Shown one piece after another: positions 6,556 to 10,265 of a stretch of DNA of 10,265 nucleotides. The notes under the pieces were generated by a model, which did no database searches, was not told the DNA's origin, and was given only the letters and a program-made list of their open reading frames with translations. A program made the position numbers and the translations under genes. The stretch comes from Bacillota bacterium (GTDB lineage Bacteria > Bacillota > Clostridia > Oscillospirales > Acutalibacteraceae): the NCBI GenBank assembly GCA_023401495.1, contig JAEXDU010000145.1, positions 1 to 10,265 of the forward strand, written 5' to 3'. Within the stretch, counting starts at the first letter, position 1. Each line of letters begins with the position of its first letter.

Positions 6556-6975
6556 ATGAAAACAGCCGTACGTTATTATAGCCGCGGCGGCAACACGAAA
6601 AAGCTGGCTGACGCCATTGCGAGAGAGACCGGCGCCGAATCCAAAGATTGCAGCGTACCCCTTGCCGAACCGGTTGATCTGCTGTTTTTAGGCGGTTCCG
6701 TTTATTGGGGCGGCATAGATAAAAACTTAAAGCAGTTTATCGCGCAGCTTGACCCGGCGAAGGTAAAATGTGTTGCTGTGTTCGGCACATCGGCCCTGAA
6801 AAAGGAGCCGGACCGCGAAATAGAAAAGCTGGTTCGGGAACAGGGAATCCCGGTATCCCGCCACAGCTTTCATTGCCGAGGGGAGTTTTCCGCAATGCAC
6901 AAAGGCCACCCGGACAGCGACGATTTAAAACAGGCTGCGGCCTTTGTGCAAGCTGCAGTAGCTGAAATAAAATAG
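6556..6975 (+). CDS. Small flavodoxin-family protein
   Basis: This 139-residue protein has a flavodoxin-like fold. The FMN phosphate loop is YSRGGNTKKLA (8-18), GGSVYWGGI (46-54) would contact the isoalloxazine ring, and FGTSA (76-80) and FHCRGEF (105-111) correspond to the later loops. Two ATGs are possible; AAGGAG at 6541-6546 is only three bases from the ATG at 6550 but nine from the ATG at 6556, so I chose the latter. It lies 63 bases after the iron exporter in the same operon. A flavodoxin here could donate electrons to the radical SAM enzyme, or mobilise iron by reducing ferric iron in the ferritin-like domain. Both are inference. No signal peptide is visible; it is cytoplasmic. Confidence 0.87.
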   Translation: MKTAVRYYSRGGNTKKLADAIARETGAESKDCSVPLAEPVDLLFLGGSVYWGGIDKNLKQFIAQLDPAKVKCVAVFGTSALKKEPDREIEKLVREQGIPVSRHSFHCRGEFSAMHKGHPDSDDLKQAAAFVQAAVAEIK

Positions 6976-7010
6976 CCTTACACAAACAGGTTCGGAGGGA
7001 GGTATCCGCC

Positions 7011-7448
7011 ATGCCACAGCTGAGTCACTCAGAGAAGAATTATATGGAAGCCATTTATGTGCTGACCAGGCGCCTGGGCGCTGTTCGCTCGATTGATGTA
7101 GCCAATTTTATGAACTGCTCCAAACCAAGTGTCACAACAGCCGTTGCGAACCTTTGTGAAAAAGGCTATCTGCAAAAAATGGACCGTGATTTGGTATTTA
7201 CCGATCAGGGGCAATCCGTTGCGGAAAATATCTTCGAACGCCATTGTATTTTAGCCCATGCCTTAGTGGAAATAGGAGTTGACGAGTTAACAGCGGTCAA
7301 AGACGCGCAAACCATGGAACGTGTCATCAGCGATGAGGTTATTGCAGTCACAGCCGATGCGATCCAATGTCAAAAACGACTGACAGGGATTTGTCCGGTT
7401 CCTTTTGATGGGATGGGCAAGTTGTTCTGTAATGGCGTAAGGATATGA
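7011..7448 (+). CDS. DtxR/MntR-family regulator with altered metal site
   Basis: This 145-residue protein begins with the DtxR-type winged helix (LSHSEKNYMEAIYVL, 4-18; DVANFMNCSKPSVTTAVANL, 29-48; KGYLQKM, 51-57; FTDQGQSVAENIFERH, 63-78) and continues with a short dimerisation part (DELTAVKDAQTMERVISDEV, 91-110). It lacks a C-terminal FeoA/SH3 domain. Compared with DtxR and MntR, positions that normally bind metal differ: N10 where Met/Asp is expected, Q100 for Cys/Glu and R104 for the invariant His, while E13, H78 and E103 remain. The last 35 residues do not look like family sequence and carry C120, C128 and C140. The start ATG 7011 follows GGAGGGAGG (6994-7002), 35 bases after the flavodoxin. 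Being last in the operon, it may regulate iron genes or its own operon, possibly with changed metal or redox sensing. Confidence 0.87.
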   Translation: MPQLSHSEKNYMEAIYVLTRRLGAVRSIDVANFMNCSKPSVTTAVANLCEKGYLQKMDRDLVFTDQGQSVAENIFERHCILAHALVEIGVDELTAVKDAQTMERVISDEVIAVTADAIQCQKRLTGICPVPFDGMGKLFCNGVRI

Positions 7449-7748
7449 AGAGAGCAACCGCCTGAAGTAATGAACCTTTCGGATTTTAGGGTAACAAATA
7501 TTTGGCAATTGGTAATGTTATATGTTATGAAAAAGTGCAGCGCCTTTTCCATTTACATCCAGTAAAAGCGGAAATGAAACCAGTAAAATGAAAACCCACA
7601 TGCTTTTGGCAACGAAAATCGTGAAATGGTATCAACATGATCACCTCTTTTGTTCCACCAACCTTATCACTATCCGCATTGGCTCTTGGGCTGATGCGGA
7701 TTTGTGCTGTAATAGGGTACAAGATCAAAAAAATCGAGTAAAACTATG
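7449..7748. other. Gap with no clear gene
   Basis: About 300 bases between the DtxR-like gene and its terminator. Only short open frames are present, without convincing ribosome binding sites. CCAGTAAAA occurs twice at 7559-7567 and 7580-7588. The stretch may be the decayed end of the operon. One 34-codon frame (7637-7741) is listed separately as doubtful. Confidence 0.6.
7637..7741 (+). CDS. Doubtful 34-residue hydrophobic peptide
   Basis: ATG at 7637 opens a 34-codon frame encoding a hydrophobic segment (LSLSALALGLMRICAVIGY, 10-28) followed by a basic end (KIKKIE). Its stop lies only 8 bases before the terminator stem, as expected for a last gene, and the product would be a single-helix membrane peptide. 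Against it, there is no ribosome binding site ahead of the ATG and I recognise no family. It may equally be a remnant of a lost membrane protein gene. Confidence 0.2.
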   Translation: MITSFVPPTLSLSALALGLMRICAVIGYKIKKIE

Positions 7749-7793
7749 AAGCGGCGCACTGGAATGATTTTCCGGTGTGCCGCTTTTGTTTTT
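7749..7793 (+). terminator. Intrinsic terminator of the iron/peroxide operon
   Basis: AAGCGGCGCACTGGAA (7749-7764) pairs over 16 positions with 7770-7785, with two G-U pairs, around a TGATT loop and is followed by TTTTGTTTTT. It is the first strong terminator after the radical SAM promoter and therefore likely ends that operon. Confidence 0.92.
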
Positions 7794-7798
7794 ATGAT

Positions 7799-8370
7799 GT
7801 ATATTGTTTTAACCTGAAAAGCATTGTTTTCCCTGATAAATATGTACACATTATTGGTCAGTTTTACACAACGTCGAATCCCAAGAGGAATGATTTTACT
7901 GGTCTTCCCATTTATCCTGATTTTATTATTTATGGTAAAAAGGACTCTTTCGCATCCGATTACGCAAATTCGAATGGTTACAGCTTTCGTGTGATCGGAG
8001 AGGATATACTTTATCTGCCAAGTGGCGCACTGGGTTACAATGGAAGAGCTTATTACGGTGCGGTTACAATGGATACCAGAACATATACAATGGCCCCCGG
8101 GAACATTTATGACATTGGCGTAAAGCTGGTGGGGAGTGCTCATGCCAAAATTCGCCGAATGACATCTTCGCGTGACGGCATCGCGTCCGTTCGCCAGCTG
8201 CCAAATGGCAATTACCGTGTTACCGGTCTGCGCCCGGGAACGACATATATCACTTATACGATTTACAACCCCGAAAGCGGTAAGGAAATTACCCACGCAT
8301 CCATTAAGTTTGATGTAGCAGCGGGCGTCAAACAGATGGTGTTGCCTGCCGCCAGACCACCTACTTTAAT
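7799..8370 (+). pseudogene. Truncated LRR/Ig-like surface protein fragment
   Basis: The frame here is open from inside the terminator hairpin, so it has no usable start or promoter. It translates as the end of a BspA-type leucine-rich repeat region (NLKSIVFPD at 7811-7837, then IYPDFIIYGKKDSFASDYA around 7910-7966) followed by a bacterial Ig-like domain (about 8072-8320) with TYTMAPGNIYDIGVKL and NYRVTGLRPGTTYITY. Such domains sit at the C-termini of large secreted or wall-attached proteins of gut and anaerobic Clostridia. The signal peptide, catalytic or binding part and most repeats are missing, and the frame runs through the downstream terminator without a natural stop. I read it as a remnant of a deleted gene, with both ends approximate. 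Family recognition is by motif only. Confidence 0.72.
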
Positions 8371-8381
8371 TAAAAAGAGAC

Positions 8382-8426
8382 AATCCCCCGTAGCCGGAGT
8401 GAATCCGGTTACGGGGGATTTTTTTG
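8382..8426. terminator. Strong hairpin terminator, probably bidirectional
   Basis: A 17-bp stem (AATCCCCCGTAGCCGGA at 8382-8398 with 8404-8420, one G-U pair) is followed by seven or more T on the plus strand. On the minus strand the stem is followed by GTCTCTTTTTAATT. It would end the minus-strand CsbD-family gene and formerly the plus-strand surface-protein gene. Confidence 0.88.
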
Positions 8427-8443
8427 TTTTATATTCTGATTGT

Positions 8444-8668
8444 TCAGTTTTCTTTACTATCCTCTTTCTTTTCCTGAATCGCGTCAATCAGATCATTGGC
8501 CTTTTCAGCAATCTTTTCTTTTACCTTTTCCCCAACCTCGGCTGCTTCGCCTTTTAAACCTTGCAGTTTTCCCTTTAGCTCCAACTCTTCGGAATTGACA
8601 ACATGTCCAGCAACCTCTTTTACCTTACCAACTATCTTGTCCACATTTTTTTCGATCTCGTTGCTCAT
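8444..8668 (-). CDS. CsbD-family general stress protein
   Basis: This 74-residue, highly charged, helix-rich protein has no membrane segment. The sequence around KNVDKIVGKVKEVAG (7-21) and LELKGKLQGLKGEAAEVGEK (29-48) matches the CsbD-like family, found in many bacteria and sigma-B controlled in Bacillus; the molecular function is unknown. Length is normal for the family. The ATG complements 8666-8668 and follows a perfect AGGAGG (complement of 8676-8681), so high expression is likely under the right condition. A terminator lies just past the stop. It is the only intact gene in a zone of pseudogenes. Confidence 0.92.
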   Translation of the reverse strand: MSNEIEKNVDKIVGKVKEVAGHVVNSEELELKGKLQGLKGEAAEVGEKVKEKIAEKANDLIDAIQEKKEDSKEN

Positions 8669-8694
8669 TTTTATTCCTCCTTTGATGGGGCATA

Positions 8695-8725
8695 ATTATA
8701 CTTTATTTATATATAACATAAATTT
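8695..8725 (-). promoter_or_regulatory. Possible promoter of the CsbD-family gene
   Basis: On the minus strand a TATAAT hexamer (complement of 8695-8700) lies 14 bases ahead of the AGGAGG site. A weak TTTATG sits about 16 bases further upstream. A sigma-B-type GTTT/GGGTA pattern is not evident, so any stress control must come from elsewhere. Confidence 0.3.
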
Positions 8726-8823
8726 CTATCATCGTCCAATTATTTCTTCAAAATACAGTTTACTTGAAAAAGCATTTGCAGTCTGCAATGTATCATTACA
8801 CAGCCGGACCTTTATCTATTCAT

Positions 8824-9217
8824 CTATACTTGCTCGCCATATATAAGCTGCATTTTAAAAGAATTACCACTTAAATATTTCCGAATGGAATTTGCTTTGA
8901 TGTTGCTCATTTTGCTAATTGCTCTGGGATGACACCTCTTTTGTCAAGAACATTAAGATAGTCAGGTTGAGAATTGATCCGGGTCTGATTCTGGAAATCT
9001 CTCGCAGCTTCTTTGAACACTACATACACCAGACAACTGGTTCATATCTGCATTCAGCGCCGTTACGAGTTCGCACATCCTTTGACTTCTGAGGTTACCG
9101 TACCGCGTAAATAGGCAGCTAAGATATTCTATTGCAATTGACTCAATTAACCAGCCCACTTTGCGTCACATTGGCTGATTTCATGGCGAGTCTAAGATTA
9201 TCCTTGAATTGATTCAT
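8824..9217 (-). pseudogene. Decayed XRE-type helix-turn-helix repressor
   Basis: On the minus strand, an ATG complementing 9215-9217 starts NLRLAMKSANVTQSGLVN, a typical XRE helix-turn-helix beginning. In-frame stops and frame changes then interrupt it: VNCNRIS, AAYLRGTVTS and SQRMCELVTALNADMNQLSG lie in different frames but in the right order for one XRE domain (about 9210-9020). Further on, DYLNVLDKRGVIPEQLAK and, after another shift, MSNIKANSIRKYLSGNS (8910-8860) read as a second helix-turn-helix. At least two nonsense codons and three frame changes make it non-functional. It is divergent from a Y-family polymerase fragment. The reconstruction comes from reading three frames by eye; the helix-turn-helix family is fairly sure, the subgroup is not. 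Confidence 0.7.
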
Positions 9218-9243
9218 CTACCAGTCCACTATCTCTTAAACTT

Positions 9244-9275
9244 TACCTTATTATAATAAATATACCTAAATACCT
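9244..9275. promoter_or_regulatory. Divergent control region with A/T palindrome
   Basis: TTATTATAATAA at 9248-9259 is a perfect 12-bp palindrome holding a TATAAT hexamer on each strand, between the divergent repressor and polymerase remnants. TACCT recurs at 9244, 9263 and 9271. This looks like overlapping -10 elements with repeats that could have been operators. No good -35 boxes are visible, consistent with decay. Confidence 0.35.
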
Positions 9276-9284
9276 GTGTTTGGT

Positions 9285-9546
9285 GTGGAAAATGTAGATC
9301 GAATCATATTGCATTTAAATTGCAACAGCTTTTATGCGTCTGTAAAATTTCTGCACCGGCCAGAAATCCTGATAAGCCGGTTGCTGTCAACGGTACGGAA
9401 TCATATTGACCAAAAATAAGCAGGCGAAGAAATACGATATCAAAACCGGTGAAGCTCTTTGGCATGTGCGGCAGAAACATTCTGATCCGGGTGATTGTAC
9501 CGACGCGTTTTGGGTTGTTCCAGCATTTTTCAAAGCTTTGTTATAA
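9285..9546 (+). pseudogene. N-terminal fragment of a Y-family DNA polymerase (UmuC/DinB-like)
   Basis: Read across three frames, the region gives the N-terminal palm signature of Y-family polymerases: RIILHLNCNSFYASVKFLHR from 9300, then PVAVNG from 9377 in a second frame, then GIILTKNKQAKKYDIKTGE and ALWHVRQKHSDP from 9397 in a third frame, ending at TAA 9544-9546. Intact members have HCD in the first block, where the aspartate binds catalytic metal; here it is HLN, so the catalytic Asp is lost. A few residues are missing between the second and third blocks, and the remaining roughly 300 residues of a normal protein are absent. A GTG at 9285 could be the original start. Such polymerases next to a divergent XRE repressor are typical of mobile elements and SOS-type modules. 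Confidence 0.8.
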
Positions 9547-9615
9547 AGGTATTTCCTTTTTCAAAAGCATGTGATCATAATAACGTTCTAATCTGGACCC
9601 TCACAAAGATGCTAT

Positions 9616-9644
9616 ACACAGATCCAGCTTGGCAACATAAAATG
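9616..9644 (+). promoter_or_regulatory. Possible sigma-K-like promoter
   Basis: ACAC at 9616-9619 and CATAAAATG at 9636-9644 are 16 bases apart, resembling the mACm / CATAnnnTA pattern of the late mother-cell sporulation factor. The start of transcription would fall almost on the ribosome binding site at 9651, which is tight. Support comes mainly from the collagen-like product, since exosporium collagen-like proteins are made late in sporulation. Confidence 0.2.
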
Positions 9645-9664
9645 ATTCATAGGAGGGTACCTTT

Positions 9665-10265
9665 ATGAGTATATCACTGCAGGTTGAACGCTTAACAGCG
9701 GGAACCGTTGAATCTAACACAAACGTCATCTTTGATTCAACACTGATTTCTATTGGGAATATCAGTTACAACAATGCCACTGGCGTTATAACAATACTAG
9801 AAGCGGGCACATATGAATTTGACTGGTGGGTAGCCACACAATCCTCTGTATCGACCATTGGCGCCGGATTTTCGCTGGTTTCATCGCAGGGAGATGTCAT
9901 AATCGGTAATTCTCCCATCAAAACAGGTGAAGTAGTCGGAGTTGGCGTCATAGAAGTGCTAACAGCGCCTGTAACCGTAGAACTGAGGAATAGCAGCAGC
10001 GCTACGATTTATTATTCAACCGTTGTCCCGGTCAAAGCCTCTCTGGCTGTAATTGGAACAGATGATACGGGCATGGCCGGCCCCACCGGTCCGGAAGGTC
10101 CCACTGGCCCAACTGGTCCAACTGGTGCGGCAGGACTGGAAGGCCCGACTGGCCCAACCGGTCCAACCGGTGCGGCAGGACTGGAAGGCCCGACTGGCCC
10201 CACTGGTCCTACTGGCGCGGCTGGTCTGGAAGGCCCGACTGGCCCCACTGGTCCTACTGGCGCAG
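9665..10265 (+). CDS. Collagen-like protein with N-terminal BclA-C-like domain (partial)
   Basis: ATG 9665 follows AGGAGGG at 9651-9657 and opens a frame that continues beyond the window. Residues 1-135 form a beta-rich domain resembling the BclA C-terminal trimerisation domain (TNF/C1q-like): VITILEAGTYEFDWWVATQ (41-59), then GEVVGVGVIEVLTAPVTVEL and a final VKASLAVIGTD. From residue 136 the protein is uninterrupted Gly-X-Y triplets, mostly GPT, in units GPTGPTGPTGAAGLE. There is no signal peptide or LPXTG motif in view; spore-surface or exosporium filament proteins often lack a signal peptide. The order is unusual, because in BclA the globular domain follows the collagen stalk. The C-terminus is not visible, so a second globular domain could exist. 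Thr-rich triplets are likely O-glycosylation sites, by analogy. Confidence 0.88.
   Translation, partial: MSISLQVERLTAGTVESNTNVIFDSTLISIGNISYNNATGVITILEAGTYEFDWWVATQSSVSTIGAGFSLVSSQGDVIIGNSPIKTGEVVGVGVIEVLTAPVTVELRNSSSATIYYSTVVPVKASLAVIGTDDTGMAGPTGPEGPTGPTGPTGAAGLEGPTGPTGPTGAAGLEGPTGPTGPTGAAGLEGPTGPTGPTGA
10097..10265 (+). repeat. 45-bp tandem repeats encoding collagen triplets
   Basis: Nearly identical 45-bp units start at 10097, 10142, 10187 and 10232, the last cut by the window end. Each encodes five triplets: three GPT, one GAA and one GLE. Units differ mainly at third codon positions (cca/ccc/cct, act/acc). The third and visible fourth units are nearly identical to each other, suggesting recent expansion. 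Copy number probably varies between strains. Confidence 0.95.

Noticed and set aside
8496..8846. Plus-strand 116-codon frame over the CsbD-family gene
   Set aside because: It is the complement of the CsbD-family coding sequence; low-complexity Ser/Phe/Pro composition is typical of a shadow.
7441..9660. Possible CRISPR array, tRNA or riboswitch in the long non-coding stretches
   Set aside because: No regularly spaced direct repeats, no cloverleaf-like arms with the conserved T-loop sequence and no recognisable aptamer motif were seen.
10012..10248. Minus-strand Gly-Pro-Val repeat frame that itself looks collagen-like
   Set aside because: It is the antisense of the GPT repeats on the plus strand; the plus frame has the ribosome binding site and the N-terminal domain.

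Overview
The window looks like chromosomal DNA of a Gram-positive, probably spore-forming Clostridia-type bacterium (Bacillota), possibly Oscillospiraceae. This rests on strong AGGAGG-type ribosome binding sites, A/T-rich sigma-A-like promoters, GC hairpin terminators, an ECF sigma operon resembling the Bacillus sigY layout, HxlR and DtxR regulators, a BspA-like LRR/Ig surface-protein remnant and a BclA-type collagen-like protein. The organism call is an inference from gene content, not a database match.

Region 1 (about 145-3414, plus strand) is one tightly packed operon: an ECF sigma factor, a small two-helix membrane protein (candidate anti-sigma factor), a membrane protein with a large predicted external domain and two zinc ribbons, a PAP2 lipid phosphatase and a DedA-family membrane protein. 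An ECF-type promoter sits just upstream, suggesting autoregulation. PAP2 and DedA (UptA type) fit undecaprenyl pyrophosphate dephosphorylation followed by undecaprenyl phosphate return across the membrane, so the operon is best read as a cell-envelope stress or lipid-carrier recycling system. A strong bidirectional terminator closes it.

Region 2 (3415-7793) is an iron/peroxide module. A minus-strand HxlR regulator with a CxxxCxxC tail is divergent from a plus-strand operon: radical SAM protein, glutathione peroxidase, ferritin-like/VIT1 iron exporter (MbfA-type), small flavodoxin, and a short DtxR-family regulator whose canonical metal ligands appear substituted. The set suggests peroxide removal, iron export and redox chemistry under one control region. 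I do not know this exact combination as a described system.

Region 3 (about 7800-9550) is a decay zone. It holds a truncated LRR/Ig surface-protein fragment, one intact stress gene (CsbD family, minus strand), a frameshifted XRE-type repressor pseudogene (minus strand) and, divergent from it, a frameshifted N-terminal fragment of a Y-family DNA polymerase. The last two share a short A/T-rich palindromic control region and look like the remains of a repressor/UmuC-like pair from a mobile or SOS-type element.

Region 4 (9665 to the window end) is the start of a collagen-like protein: an N-terminal BclA-C-like beta domain followed by Gly-X-Y triplets encoded by 45-bp tandem repeats that run off the window.
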